DNA of 64,000 nt from JAHFTW01 sp035526765 (GCA_035526765.1 DATLBS010000010.1:62001-126000); one strand, 5' to 3'. Positions 7,481 through 15,526 are shown, numbered from the stretch's first letter. A program made the numbers and translations. The notes: generated from the letters alone by a model not told the origin.

Positions 7481-8494
7481 CTAATCCGCATAACGGCGGG
7501 TCAGCCCGCCGTACGCATCGATGCGACGGTCGCGGAAGAACGGCCAGCCCCGCCGCGCCGCCTCGATCTCCTTCAGGTCGCAGGGCACCACGAGGACCTC
7601 CTCCGACTCCCCCGCCTCCGCCGCCACGATGCCCATGGGGCGGGCGACGAAGCTGCGGCCCCAGAACTGGAGGTCCTCCTCGCGCCCGACGCGGTTGACG
7701 GCGACGACGAAGCAGTTGTTGGCGACAGCGTGCGAGCGTTGGATCGTGTGCCAGGCCTGGTGCTGCGTCTCCTTGTACTCCATCTCGCCGAGCCAAGTGC
7801 CGATGGCGGTCGGGTAGAACAGGATGTCCGCGCCCTGCATCGCGGTGAGCCGGGCGGCCTCCGGGTACCACTGGTCCCAGCAGACGAGGGTCCCGATGCG
7901 GCCGAAGCGGGTGTCGAAGGCCTTGAAGCCGAGGTCGCCGGGCGTGAAGTAGAACTTCTCGTAGAAGCGCGGGTCGTCGGGGATGTGCATCTTGCGGTAG
8001 GAGCCCAGCAGGCTGCCGTCGGCGTCGACGACGATGGCGGTGTTGTGGTAGAGGCCGCGCGCCCGCTTCTCGAACAGGGAGCCGACGATCACGATGCCGT
8101 GCTGCTTCGCCTTGGCCTGCAACGCCTTGGTGGTCGGGCCGGGGATGGGTTCCGCGAGGTCGAAGAAGGCGGCATCCTCCTCCTGGCAGAAGTACGTCGA
8201 GGTGAACAGCTCCTGCGTGCACACGACCTGCGCCCCCTGCTTGGCGGCCGCGTCGATGAGGCGGAGCGTGCGGGCGAGGTTGTCCGCCGCGTCGCCCGAG
8301 GCGTGCGTCTGCACGAGCCCCACCATGACGGTGTGGGCGGGGCCGTGCGGGTGCGCGAGCTCGGCGGAGGCACCCATGAGGCCCGCGGCCTCCGAACCCT
8401 TGGCCTTGCTGGCCTTGCCCCGCCTTGCGGGCGCCTTCGACCGGGCCGGCGCCGGGGGGTTCGCGGGCTTGGCCTTCGCGGCCTGCTTCGCCAT
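7481..8494 (-). CDS. aguB: Carbon-nitrogen hydrolase, N-carbamoylputrescine amidase-like
   Basis: A 337-residue protein of the nitrilase superfamily. The catalytic triad is visible: Glu95 (CTQELF), Lys168 (YRKMHIPDD) and Cys205 (LVCWDQWYPE). The segments around Cys205 and the ending FFRDRRIDAYGGLTRRY are characteristic of N-carbamoylputrescine amidases, which release putrescine, CO2 and ammonia in the agmatine route of polyamine synthesis. The first ~45 residues are an Ala/Lys/Pro-rich extension absent from the family core, so the true start may be the ATG at residue 40. No agmatine deiminase gene is in the window. A second copy of its 3' end lies 65 bases downstream. Confidence 0.9.
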   Translation of the reverse strand: MAKQAAKAKPANPPAPARSKAPARRGKASKAKGSEAAGLMGASAELAHPHGPAHTVMVGLVQTHASGDAADNLARTLRLIDAAAKQGAQVVCTQELFTSTYFCQEEDAAFFDLAEPIPGPTTKALQAKAKQHGIVIVGSLFEKRARGLYHNTAIVVDADGSLLGSYRKMHIPDDPRFYEKFYFTPGDLGFKAFDTRFGRIGTLVCWDQWYPEAARLTAMQGADILFYPTAIGTWLGEMEYKETQHQAWHTIQRSHAVANNCFVVAVNRVGREEDLQFWGRSFVARPMGIVAAEAGESEEVLVVPCDLKEIEAARRGWPFFRDRRIDAYGGLTRRYAD

Positions 8495-8626
8495 CGCGGC
8501 TGGCACTTGGGGCAGGCGCTTAAGGCTGCGCGGTCCCGCATCCCCCACTTGTGCGGATGATGGGCCCGCCTCCACACCTGTCTGGCGACCGCTGGGGACA
8601 AGCCTACCGGCGCGCAACGTTGGGCC

Positions 8627-9055
8627 ATGGGGCGCACCTACCTGGAGAAGCTGCACTCGGTCCGGTACCCGCTGACGCTCCTTGCCATCTTCCAGGCCTT
8701 CGACGTCCTCAGCACGACGCTGGCGCTTGCCCACGGGGCGCAGGAGGGGAACCCCCTGGTGGCGGCGAGCCTCGAGCATGGCGGGGCAGCCTCCGTGGTG
8801 CTGGCCAAGCAGGCGGCCCTTGCCCTTGCCTTCGTGGCGGTGTACCTCGACCCGATGGACAAGCCGTACATCATGGCGGCCCTCATCACGATGGACGTGG
8901 TCTACGCGGCGGCCATCTCCGGCAACTTCCTCGCCTACATGCAGTACTCCGGCGAATGGGCGCTCCCGGTCGCCTACTGGGCCCTGATGCTGGCCATCGC
9001 CACCGTCGCCGTCCAGTCGAAGTGGTTCCCCAGCCGCACGACGCGCCACTTGTAG
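8627..9055 (+). CDS. Small multi-pass membrane protein (DUF5658-like)
   Basis: A 142-residue protein with about four predicted membrane helices (LTLLAIFQAFDVLSTTLAL, VVLAKQAALALAFVAVY, a third around IMAALITMDVVYAAAI, and a last near WALMLAIATVAV). The motif FQAFDVLSTTLAL...GNPL near the N-terminus is the pattern seen in DUF5658 proteins, where a conserved Asp and Asn sit in or beside the first helix. The function is unknown. It is divergent from aguB and convergent with the sulfurtransferase, ending one base from that gene's stop codon. Confidence 0.75.
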   Translation: MGRTYLEKLHSVRYPLTLLAIFQAFDVLSTTLALAHGAQEGNPLVAASLEHGGAASVVLAKQAALALAFVAVYLDPMDKPYIMAALITMDVVYAAAISGNFLAYMQYSGEWALPVAYWALMLAIATVAVQSKWFPSRTTRHL

Positions 9056-9056
9056 C

Positions 9057-9917
9057 TTAGGCCTTGTTCGCTGCGCCCGCCACGATGGGACGCCCCGCCG
9101 CGGGGAACGACCACTCCGACCACGAGCCCGGATACAGCGCCGCCGTGCCCATGCCCGCGACCTCCATGGCCAGGACGTCGTGCGCCGACGTCACTCCTGA
9201 GCCGCAATAGATGGCGACGCCCTTCGAGTCGATGACGCCGGCCGCCTCGAACCGCTCCCGCAGCGCATCGTGAGAGAGGAACCGCATGTCGGCCCCGACG
9301 TTGCCGGCGAAGGGCACGCTCACCGCGCCAGGGATGTGGCCGGCGCGCTTGTCGACGGGCTCGACGTCGCCTCGGTACCGCTCCGCGGCGCGGGCGTCCA
9401 CGAGGCGCAGGCCCGTCTCGGCGGCCTTGGCCACGCCGTCGGCATCCACGGTGGGCATCGAGCCCGGCTTGCCCGTGAAGGCGACCGTGCCGCGCGACTT
9501 CTCGTGCTGTGTCCGCAGCGGCCCGTTCGTGGCCTTCCAACGGGTGAGTCCGCCGTCCAGCACGGCGACGTTGGCGTGGCCGTAGTGGCGCAGCAGCCAC
9601 CACAGGCGGCTGGCCCACTGGCCCGCGGCGTCGTCGTAGCAGACGACCTGCGTGGCTGGGGCGATGCCGTGGGCCGCGACCCAGCGCTGGAAGGCGCCGG
9701 GGATCGGGAGCGGGTGGCGGCCCTTGCGGCCGTCGCCCACGGGCCCCGCAAGGTCGCGGTCGACGTGGGCGAAGTAGGCGCCCGGGATGTGGCCCTTGGC
9801 GTACTCGCGGACTCCCTTCTCGGGGTCCATGAGGTCGTAGCGGCAGTCGACGAAGACCCAGCTGGGGTCGTCGAGGCGGTGGCGGGCGGTCTCGCAGTCC
9901 ACCAGGGTGGAGGGCAC
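9057..9917 (-). CDS. Two-domain rhodanese, thiosulfate/3-mercaptopyruvate sulfurtransferase
   Basis: A 286-residue protein with tandem rhodanese domains. The first is catalytically inactive but has CYDDAAG in the usual place (residues about 110-116) and WWLLRHYGHANVAVLDGG. The second holds the active-site loop YCGSGVTSAHDVLAM with the sulfur-accepting Cys. The signature lies closest to thiosulfate or mercaptopyruvate sulfurtransferases, which move sulfane sulfur to cyanide or other acceptors. The GTG at 9917 is preferred because an upstream alternative would overlap the preceding lipoprotein gene. The N-terminal motif LVDCETARHRLDDP supports this start. Confidence 0.9.
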   Translation of the reverse strand: MPSTLVDCETARHRLDDPSWVFVDCRYDLMDPEKGVREYAKGHIPGAYFAHVDRDLAGPVGDGRKGRHPLPIPGAFQRWVAAHGIAPATQVVCYDDAAGQWASRLWWLLRHYGHANVAVLDGGLTRWKATNGPLRTQHEKSRGTVAFTGKPGSMPTVDADGVAKAAETGLRLVDARAAERYRGDVEPVDKRAGHIPGAVSVPFAGNVGADMRFLSHDALRERFEAAGVIDSKGVAIYCGSGVTSAHDVLAMEVAGMGTAALYPGSWSEWSFPAAGRPIVAGAANKA

Positions 9918-9954
9918 GGGGGGCCGAGGGGGGCGCGCGTTGAAGGGGCTGCCG

Positions 9955-10803
9955 CTAGGCGGGCGCCGTGACCGAGATGGCCACGGACTGGGCACCCGCC
10001 GAGTCGTCGGTCTTGACGGTGCAGCTGCCCGGCACCGTCATCGTGATGGGCGGGGAGTCCTCGCCGTCCGCCACCTCGACGTCGGCATGCTTGCAGGCGC
10101 CGGAGAAGCTGAAGGTGTGGGCCACGAAGTCCTTGTTGGAGAGGACGAGGCCGTCCCCGAGAGCGACGGTCGCCTTCTCGGCCGTGAAGAGCCCCGAGGC
10201 GCCGGGGACGTAGGGACCGGCGGCGTGGGTGAGGACGTCCTTGACGCCGGTCGCGTTGACCTCGGAGACGACGACCTTGACCTCGGGGGTCCAGTAGTCG
10301 CCGTCGGGCAGGTCGTCGCCGCGCACCTGGGCATAGGCGCGCAGGTAGTAGGTCCCGGGCGTCTCGAACTTGACCTTGCCGTCGAACTTGCCGGGGAGCT
10401 CCTGGTGCGCGTACGTCTGCAGGGGCGTGTTGGTGCTGAAGGTGGCGGGCGCCTGCGGCGTCGCGCTGGAGGGGTTCTTGCTCCACATGAGCTGGGTCAG
10501 CATGGAGTGGCCGGAGGTGTAGTTGCCCGGCGAGACCGTCCACGTGAAGACGGCGGGGAAGTAGGCCGTCATGCTGGCGGGCAGCTTGGAGAAGAGGACG
10601 CTGGGGGGCGTGGGCGCGGGGCAGGCGGTCTCGGGGTCGAAGCCCTTGGCGTCGGAGCCGGGGATGGTGTCGAGGTCGAGGACCTTGCCGGTCTTCTGGC
10701 ACGTGTAGAGGTCCGGCTTGCTGGAGCAGCCAGCCAGGGCCAGGGTCGCAAGGGCCAGGACGGCCAGGACGGTACGCATCGGAAAACCACGAAACCTGGA
10801 CAT
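9955..10803 (-). CDS. Lipoprotein with a C-terminal cupredoxin-like domain
   Basis: A 282-residue protein with a lipobox (LALAGC) after a short hydrophobic signal. The middle shows immunoglobulin-like beta repeats (AVFTWTVSPGNYTSG, then KVKFETPGTYYLRAYAQVRG). The C-terminal ~70 residues (GLVLSNKDFVAHTFSF, then CKHADVEV and TVPGSCTVK) look like a cupredoxin-type beta sandwich with a possible His/Cys metal site, but a Met ligand is not obvious. Start candidates are ATG 10803 and ATG 10779; the latter leaves a clean signal peptide. It probably sits on the outer membrane face. It is placed next to the sulfurtransferase on the same strand, so co-transcription is likely. Confidence 0.75.
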   Translation of the reverse strand: MSRFRGFPMRTVLAVLALATLALAGCSSKPDLYTCQKTGKVLDLDTIPGSDAKGFDPETACPAPTPPSVLFSKLPASMTAYFPAVFTWTVSPGNYTSGHSMLTQLMWSKNPSSATPQAPATFSTNTPLQTYAHQELPGKFDGKVKFETPGTYYLRAYAQVRGDDLPDGDYWTPEVKVVVSEVNATGVKDVLTHAAGPYVPGASGLFTAEKATVALGDGLVLSNKDFVAHTFSFSGACKHADVEVADGEDSPPITMTVPGSCTVKTDDSAGAQSVAISVTAPA

Positions 10804-10968
10804 TGATAGGGTTTCTGGATGCAGCCTCCAAGGGAGAAGGTCGCAAAACAGCCCCCCAACCCCGCCATTTGCGGCTTACCTTCCGTTTTTGATCGCCAGA
10901 GGCGCTTTGATCGTCAGAGGCCGCATTGGGTCCCCGACTTGTCGAACGCGCTCTGCTGGCTTCACGGG

Positions 10969-11140
10969 GCTGTAGCGCTCCGCGTTCAATTCTAGATCAA
11001 TTCCAGTTCTAACACTCCTGTGCGGTGGGGGCGTCGAGCCCCAGAAGAGTGCTTTGTGGTGCGCGGAGCGCACGGCTGCGTAGCTTGGACTAGTTCGGCC
11101 GGCGCGCTCCGCGCGCCCATTCCATCGCTTGCAGTTCCAA
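10969..11140 (-). repeat. Composite intergenic repeat, copy R2 (module M plus the end of N)
   Basis: Read on the minus strand, 11101-11140 matches the end of module N (GCGATGGAATGGGCGCGC) and 10969-11073 matches module M (GTGCGCTCCGCGCACCAC, GCTCGACGCCCCCACCG, GAATTGAACGCGGAGCGC). The inner CCACGGA hairpin that separates N from M in R1 and R5 is missing here. The surrounding gap 10804-11303 has no convincing gene; near its right end, TTTATCTG at about 11275-11282 is the likely TATA box of the transketolase gene. Confidence 0.7.
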
Positions 11141-11303
11141 CTCGTTGAGCTGGACGAAGGCGTCGCCGTCGTGCCAGGATGGGTCCGACTGAAGGTTTCG
11201 GGGCGACCGATGGGCCACTTCAGGCAATCAGGCCCGATTCCCTTAGGGTGCATCCCCGGGCGACGGGTCAGGCTTTATCTGGAAATCCCGCGTCGCCGCA
11301 GCC

Positions 11304-12173
11304 GTGCAGGCGCTCGAGTCAGGCCACGCTGGCAAGCCGACCTTGACCATCCCCGAGCTCCAGGAGAAGGCCCGCCGCCTGCGCATCGAGGTCCTCAAGA
11401 TGACCTTCGGGGCCGGCTCCGGGCACCCCGGCGGCTCCTTCTCCATGGCGGAGTTCCTCACCGCCCTCTACTACAACAGGATCCAGATCTCGCCCCAGGG
11501 CCCCAAGGACCCGGACCGCGACCTGTTCATCCTGAGCAAGGGCCACTGCGCGCCTGGCCTCTACGCCGTGCTGGGCGACCTCGGCTTCTTCCCCAAGACG
11601 GAGTTCACGCGCCTTCGCAAGTTCGGCGGCCTCCTGCAGGGCCACGCGGACCGCAAGATCCCGGGCATCGAGATGAGCACTGGCTCCCTCGGCATGGGCC
11701 TGGGGTACGGCAACGGGGCGGCCCTCGCCAAGCGCATGGACGGCCGCAAGGGCCGCGTCTACGTCGTGCTGGGCGACGGCGAGCTGCAGGAAGGCAACAT
11801 CTGGGAATCGGCCCTCACCTCCTCGCACCGCAAGCTGGACTCCGTGTGCGTCATCGTGGACGCCAACAAGATCCAGATCGACGGCTGGACGAAGGACATC
11901 AAGAACGTGGATCCCATCGAGGCGAAGTTCAAGGCGTTCGGGTTCTGGACGAAGACCGTCCCCGGCCACGACCTCAAGGCCATCCTCGCCGCCTTCGACG
12001 AGGCCGAGCAGGTCAAGGGACAGCCGCAATGCCTCGTCATGGACACCGAGAAGGGCCACGGGGTCAGCTTCATGGTCGGCAGCGCGCAGTTCCATGGCCG
12101 CGCCCTCACCAAGGACGAGATGGTCAAGGCGATGGCGGAACTTGGAGAGACCTGGACGGAGGGGACGGCGTGA
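11304..12173 (+). CDS. Transketolase, N-terminal (thiamine diphosphate-binding) subunit
   Basis: A 289-residue protein covering the first third to half of a transketolase. SGHPGGSFSMAEFLTALYY and LSKGHCAPGLYAVL are the substrate and cofactor-site motifs, and VLGDGELQEGNIWESALTS contains the GDG...N thiamine diphosphate/Mg signature. Split transketolases are common in archaea and Gram-positive bacteria and work as a heterotetramer in the non-oxidative pentose phosphate pathway. The start is GTG at 11304, with a TATA-like TTTATCTG about 25 bases upstream, so the mRNA is probably leaderless. A small membrane protein gene is wedged between this and the C-terminal subunit gene. Confidence 0.93.
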   Translation: MQALESGHAGKPTLTIPELQEKARRLRIEVLKMTFGAGSGHPGGSFSMAEFLTALYYNRIQISPQGPKDPDRDLFILSKGHCAPGLYAVLGDLGFFPKTEFTRLRKFGGLLQGHADRKIPGIEMSTGSLGMGLGYGNGAALAKRMDGRKGRVYVVLGDGELQEGNIWESALTSSHRKLDSVCVIVDANKIQIDGWTKDIKNVDPIEAKFKAFGFWTKTVPGHDLKAILAAFDEAEQVKGQPQCLVMDTEKGHGVSFMVGSAQFHGRALTKDEMVKAMAELGETWTEGTA

Positions 12174-12382
12174 CCGACACTTCGGCGGCAGCGGTCGAGA
12201 AAAACCGCATGCGTCCTTCGGATTGGATGATCCTGGCCACCGGCGCGGTCGTCGCGGTCCTGGCGGCCGTCGCCATCTATCCCAACCAGCCCTACACCGG
12301 CAACTTCGGCGTCGTCCTCCTGGTGCTGGCCGTTCCCTTGCTTGCTGCGTTCGTCGCCTACTGGCTTCGGAGGTCGGCCTGA
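12170..12382 (+). CDS. Small two-helix membrane protein between the transketolase halves
   Basis: A 70-residue protein starting at a GTG that overlaps the stop codon of the upstream gene by four bases. Two hydrophobic stretches are clear: WMILATGAVVAVLAAVAIY and FGVVLLVLAVPLLAAFVAYWL. A short basic loop with a Pro-Asn turn separates them. No named family is recognised. The tight packing (overlap upstream, no gap downstream) shows it is translated as part of the transketolase operon, which is an odd place for a membrane protein. Confidence 0.7.
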   Translation: MTDTSAAAVEKNRMRPSDWMILATGAVVAVLAAVAIYPNQPYTGNFGVVLLVLAVPLLAAFVAYWLRRSA

Positions 12383-13408
12383 ATGGGTGCCTCCGCGGGC
12401 GCCGTGCCCAACAGCTGGAAGCTCGGCGAGAAGGTCAGCATCCGTGACGGCTACGGAAAGGGCCTGCTGTACGTTGGCCAGACGCACGCCGACGTCGTCG
12501 CCCTCGACGCCGACCTCGCCGAATCGACGCGCAGCCACTGGTTCGCCAAGCAGTTCCCGCAGCGCTTCTACCAGATGGGCATCTCGGAGCAGGACATGGT
12601 CGTCACCGCGGCCGGCCTCGCGCACATGGGCAAGGTCCCCTTCGCCTCGTCGTTCGCCATCTTCCTGCAGCGCGGCTGGGAGCAGATCCGCAACTGCGTC
12701 GGCCGCCAGAACCTCAACGTCAAGTTCTGCGGCTCCCACGGCGGCCTCATGACGGGACAGGACGGCAGCAGTGCCCACGCCCTGGAGGACGTCGGCATCA
12801 TGCGCACCCTCCCTCACATGGGCGTCGTGGCCCCCAGCGACGCCGTCGAGGCCCAGTCCGCGGTGCTCGCGATGTACCTGCGCCCCGGCCCTGCCTACAT
12901 GCGCAGCACCCGCGCCGCCGTCCCGGTCCTGTTCGACACGGACCACGAGTTCCAGTGGGGCAAGGGCCACGTCATGCACGACGGCGAGGACGCCGCGATC
13001 ATCGCCAACGGCCCCCAGGTCGCGGAGGCCATCACGGCCGCCAAGGAGCTCAAGTCGAAGGGCGTCAGCGTCCGTGTCATCTCGATGGCCTCCGTGAAGC
13101 CCATCGACCGCACCCTCATCGCCAAGGCGGGGCGCGACACCGGCTTCGTCGTCTCCGCGGAGGACCACTTCATCCACAACGGCCTCGGCTCCGCGGTCGC
13201 GGAATGCCTGGCCGGCGAGGGCGTCGCGGCCAAGCTGTGGCGCGTCGGCGTGCAGGACTCCTTCACCCAGTCGGGCGACCCGAAGGACCTGTACCGCTAC
13301 TACGGCATCGACGCGCAGGCCATCGCGGACATCACGCTGCGCCTGCGGGACGGCTCCCTGCGCGCCCCGCTTGCGCCGCACGACCTCGTCGCCCCCGTCC
13401 GGGCATGA
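12383..13408 (+). CDS. Transketolase, C-terminal subunit
   Basis: A 341-residue protein with the pyrimidine-binding and C-terminal transketolase domains. YQMGISEQDMVVTAAGLAHMGKVPF holds the catalytic Glu that activates thiamine diphosphate. Then come FCGSHGGLMTGQDGSSAHALEDVGIMRTLP and the C-terminal domain with VRVISMASVKPIDRTLIAKA. It completes the enzyme with the product of 11304-12173. The ATG directly follows the stop of the small membrane protein, and its own stop overlaps the following cupredoxin-like gene by four bases. Confidence 0.93.
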   Translation: MGASAGAVPNSWKLGEKVSIRDGYGKGLLYVGQTHADVVALDADLAESTRSHWFAKQFPQRFYQMGISEQDMVVTAAGLAHMGKVPFASSFAIFLQRGWEQIRNCVGRQNLNVKFCGSHGGLMTGQDGSSAHALEDVGIMRTLPHMGVVAPSDAVEAQSAVLAMYLRPGPAYMRSTRAAVPVLFDTDHEFQWGKGHVMHDGEDAAIIANGPQVAEAITAAKELKSKGVSVRVISMASVKPIDRTLIAKAGRDTGFVVSAEDHFIHNGLGSAVAECLAGEGVAAKLWRVGVQDSFTQSGDPKDLYRYYGIDAQAIADITLRLRDGSLRAPLAPHDLVAPVRA

Positions 13409-13896
13409 AGGCATCCGGCCTCCTTCTCGCGCTGCTGCTGCCCCTTGCCCTCTCCTGGACGGCGGCGGGGCACGACTTGGGCGCGCAGGACGCGCATTCC
13501 CCGGTCCTGCCGCCGGGAGCATCGTACGCGGAGACGGCGCACGCGCAGGGCGTCGTCTCCTACCATTGCCACCTCCACCCCGGGATGGGCGGCACCCTGG
13601 AGGTCCTGCCGCCCTCGTCCCCCGGCGCCTCCGCCGTCGTGCGCATCGCCATCCGGGACGACGGCAACGCGACGCACCTCTCCGCGATGCGGTTCAGCGA
13701 CGCGGCGGGCGGCAACCGGACCACCGTGCACGCCGGGGACACGCTGCTGTGGGAGAACGAGGGGCAGTCCCCGCACGACGTCCACATCGGCTGGTCCTCC
13801 CTGGCCGGCCGTGACTCCGGCGCCTTCGAGCTGTGGATCGCGGCGGGCCTGGTCGTCGTCCTCACCGGCATCGCCGTGGCCGCGCGCCGGGTCTGA
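13405..13896 (+). CDS. Exported cupredoxin-like protein with a C-terminal membrane anchor
   Basis: A 163-residue protein. It has a signal peptide (residues 1-20), then the copper-site motif YHCHLHPGMGGTLEV (Cys, His, Met spacing as in plastocyanin-type sites). A second beta segment, GDTLLWENEGQSPHDVHIGW, carries the other half of a cupredoxin motif (the upstream His). A final helix (WIAAGLVVVLTGIAVAA) anchors it. The order is unusual: the C..H..M half precedes the H-containing half, as if two truncated domains or a circular permutation were joined. It overlaps transketolase by four bases, so it belongs to that operon. The role is probably electron transfer or copper handling. Confidence 0.75.
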   Translation: MKASGLLLALLLPLALSWTAAGHDLGAQDAHSPVLPPGASYAETAHAQGVVSYHCHLHPGMGGTLEVLPPSSPGASAVVRIAIRDDGNATHLSAMRFSDAAGGNRTTVHAGDTLLWENEGQSPHDVHIGWSSLAGRDSGAFELWIAAGLVVVLTGIAVAARRV

Positions 13897-13947
13897 TCCC
13901 CGCCACCGCCAGGGCTATGCCCGGACGGCCTCGTGCCGGCCCGTCGC

Positions 13948-14262
13948 ATGGTGCTCTACCACCCCTACATCACGTACTTCCTCGTCGGCGGCGTCGCCCT
14001 CATCAGCCTCACGCTGGCCACGCTTGCCTGGCGGGCCCGGTCCCGCACCGGCAACCCGAAGCTGTGGTTCGTGACGGCGGCCTTCCTGGTCTTCGCCCTC
14101 AAGTCCGTGGTGACCGCCTACGCCCTCATGCTGGACCCCTCCCAGTCCAGCGCCGTCGACGCCAGCTTCCCCCTCACGCACGGCCACCTGGAGTTCCTCA
14201 ACTCCGCCCTGGACCTCGTGATCGTGTTCCTGCTCTTCGTGCCGTTCCTGCGCCGGGCCTAG
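13948..14262 (+). CDS. Three-helix membrane protein (DUF7521-like)
   Basis: A 104-residue protein (a GTG at 13933 would add five residues). Three hydrophobic stretches: YFLVGGVALISLTLATLAW, LWFVTAAFLVFALKSVVTAY and a last one, LDLVIVFLLFVPFL, with the polar HGHLEFLNSAL before it. In many archaea, small three-helix proteins like this precede a winged-helix regulator gene, exactly as here (next start one base after the stop). They are thought to form a sensing pair, but that is inference. A similar small membrane protein is found at 63583-63894. Confidence 0.7.
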   Translation: MVLYHPYITYFLVGGVALISLTLATLAWRARSRTGNPKLWFVTAAFLVFALKSVVTAYALMLDPSQSSAVDASFPLTHGHLEFLNSALDLVIVFLLFVPFLRRA

Positions 14263-14263
14263 C

Positions 14264-14797
14264 ATGGCGGACCTCCTGGACCTGGAGATGCGGCGGCGCC
14301 TCTACGCGCTGGTGCAGTCCTACCCGGGCCTCCACATCCGCGAGGCCGCCCGCCAGCTCGGGACCTCCGTCGCCCTCGTCGAGTACCACGCCGCGATCCT
14401 GCGCGACAACGGCCTCGTGCGGCAGGAACGCGACGACCGTTACGTCCGGCTGTTCGGGGTGCAGGCCAGGTCCGAGGGACCCAGCGAGGCCGAACGCGCA
14501 CAACTGAAGCTCCTGCGGGAACGGATCGCCCTGCGGGTGACCCTCTTCCTCCTCGACCAGGATGGCCCCGTGCAGCACAAGGCGATGGTCGAGGCGCTGG
14601 GCCTAGGCAAGTCGAAGCTGTCGTTCCATCTCCGGAAACTGGAGGCCGCGGCGATCGTGCGCAAGACACCGGAGGGATTGTTCACGGTGCATGAACGGGC
14701 ACGGCTGCTTGGCCTGCTCCTGGAGTACAAGCCGACGCCGGACCTGCGCGAGGAGTTCGGCGACCTCTGGCTGTCGCTGTACGGCGACAAGGACTAG
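14264..14797 (+). CDS. Winged-helix transcriptional regulator with two HTH domains
   Basis: A 177-residue protein. The first winged helix (residues about 8-60) is MRRRLYALVQSYPGLHIREAARQLGTSVALVEYHAAILRDNGLV; the second (about 95-150) is LFLLDQDGPVQHKAMVEALGLGKSKLSFHLRKLEAAAIVRKTPEG. Tandem ArsR/MarR-like HTH units of this type are common in archaea. It starts one base after the stop of the small membrane protein, so the two are co-transcribed and the membrane protein may feed signals to it. The ligand and target are unknown. Confidence 0.85.
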   Translation: MADLLDLEMRRRLYALVQSYPGLHIREAARQLGTSVALVEYHAAILRDNGLVRQERDDRYVRLFGVQARSEGPSEAERAQLKLLRERIALRVTLFLLDQDGPVQHKAMVEALGLGKSKLSFHLRKLEAAAIVRKTPEGLFTVHERARLLGLLLEYKPTPDLREEFGDLWLSLYGDKD

Positions 14798-14885
14798 CGC
14801 CCTTCGGCCCGTTCCCATCCCCGAACCGTTAAATGGGACCCTCCAGTCGCCGCAATGCCGAAGGCGGGCATACCCGCCGCACCAT

Positions 14886-14967
14886 GCGGAGGTCGCATAG
14901 CCCGGTAGCGCGCGGCCCTGCTAAGGCCGTGGGATTTCCCGCGTGCGTTCAAATCGCACCCTCCGCG
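14886..14967 (+). tRNA. tRNA-Ser(GCT)
   Basis: The acceptor stem GCGGAGG pairs with CCTCCGC (14960-14966), with discriminator G. The anticodon stem CGGCC/GGCCG holds the loop CTGCTAA, giving anticodon GCT (Ser codons AGC and AGU). The T-arm GTGCG-TTCAAAT-CGCAC is intact. The long variable arm (TGGGATTTCCC region) is class II, as expected for Ser. No intron. A TATA-like TTAAATGG at about 14828-14835 may be the promoter. CCA is not encoded. Confidence 0.95.
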
Positions 14968-15024
14968 CTGGACATCGTCCGCCCTTTTCCCCGCTCAGGA
15001 CCCCCCGGTCCCGAGCGACCAAAC

Positions 15025-15108
15025 GCAGGAGTTGCCAAGCCTGGCCAACGGCGCTAGCTTGAGGGGCTAGTCCTTCGTGGTTCATCGGTTCGAATCCGAT
15101 CTCCTGCA
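15025..15108 (+). tRNA. tRNA-Leu(GAG)
   Basis: The acceptor stem GCAGGAG pairs with CTCCTGC (15101-15107), with discriminator A. The anticodon stem CTAGC/GCTAG holds the loop TTGAGGG, anticodon GAG (Leu codons CUC and CUU). The T-loop TTCGAAT sits between ATCGG and CCGAT. It has the long variable arm of a class II tRNA. Uninterrupted; CCA not encoded. It lies 57 bases after tRNA-Ser, so the two may share a transcript. Confidence 0.95.
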
Positions 15109-15385
15109 CTGCATCGCTCGCTGGCGCGAGCTCTTCGTGCCGTCGCTACGGCTACCGCGCGTCGCTCAGCCGCTCCCGCCCAGGCAAATCGTCGCGCTGC
15201 GCTCCTCGCGGCGCAGAGCTACGCTCTGCGGGCATATCTCCTGCCATGGGGCTCCGCCCCCTGGACCCCCCGCGTTGATCCGGCCTTGCACAACGAACTG
15301 ACGCAGTCCACCGGAAATAGAGGTGGTCGGACCTGTCGGGCTTCGGAATGCCTGAATACCCCGTGCCGCCATCCAGCGATTCCCA
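15109..15385. other. Hairpin-rich stretch after the tRNA pair
   Basis: Perfect stem-loops include CGCAGAGC-TAC-GCTCTGCG (15212-15230) and GGGGC-TCC-GCCCC (15248-15260), both with three-base loops. They probably terminate or process the tRNA transcript. The rest of the 15109-15839 gap holds one candidate small gene (15386-15526) and otherwise nothing I can support. Confidence 0.45.
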
Positions 15386-15526
15386 ATGGCCAGGGCCTGC
15401 TGCCGCACCCGCCTCTACGGCATGCTGTGCGCGGCCCATGGCGACCACGCGGTGTGGATGTGCCTTGACTGCGGCACCCTGCTGGGCCACACGCAAGCGC
15501 CGGCCGTGCTGGCCCCGCTGCAGTAG
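15386..15526 (+). CDS. Candidate 46-residue zinc-finger-like protein
   Basis: A short frame with Cys and His spaced like a small zinc-binding protein: ACCRTRLYGMLCAAHGDH, then WMCLDCGTLLG, which is a CxxC knuckle. Very small zinc-finger proteins of 45-60 residues are frequent in archaea and often lack annotation. Against it: no clear promoter or Shine-Dalgarno, and the surrounding gap is rich in hairpins. Real coding is possible but unproven. Confidence 0.35.
   Translation: MARACCRTRLYGMLCAAHGDHAVWMCLDCGTLLGHTQAPAVLAPLQ

Noticed and set aside
9917..9995. Longer start for the sulfurtransferase
   Set aside because: It would overlap the preceding lipoprotein gene by 40 bases and adds a Pro/Arg-rich stretch foreign to rhodaneses.
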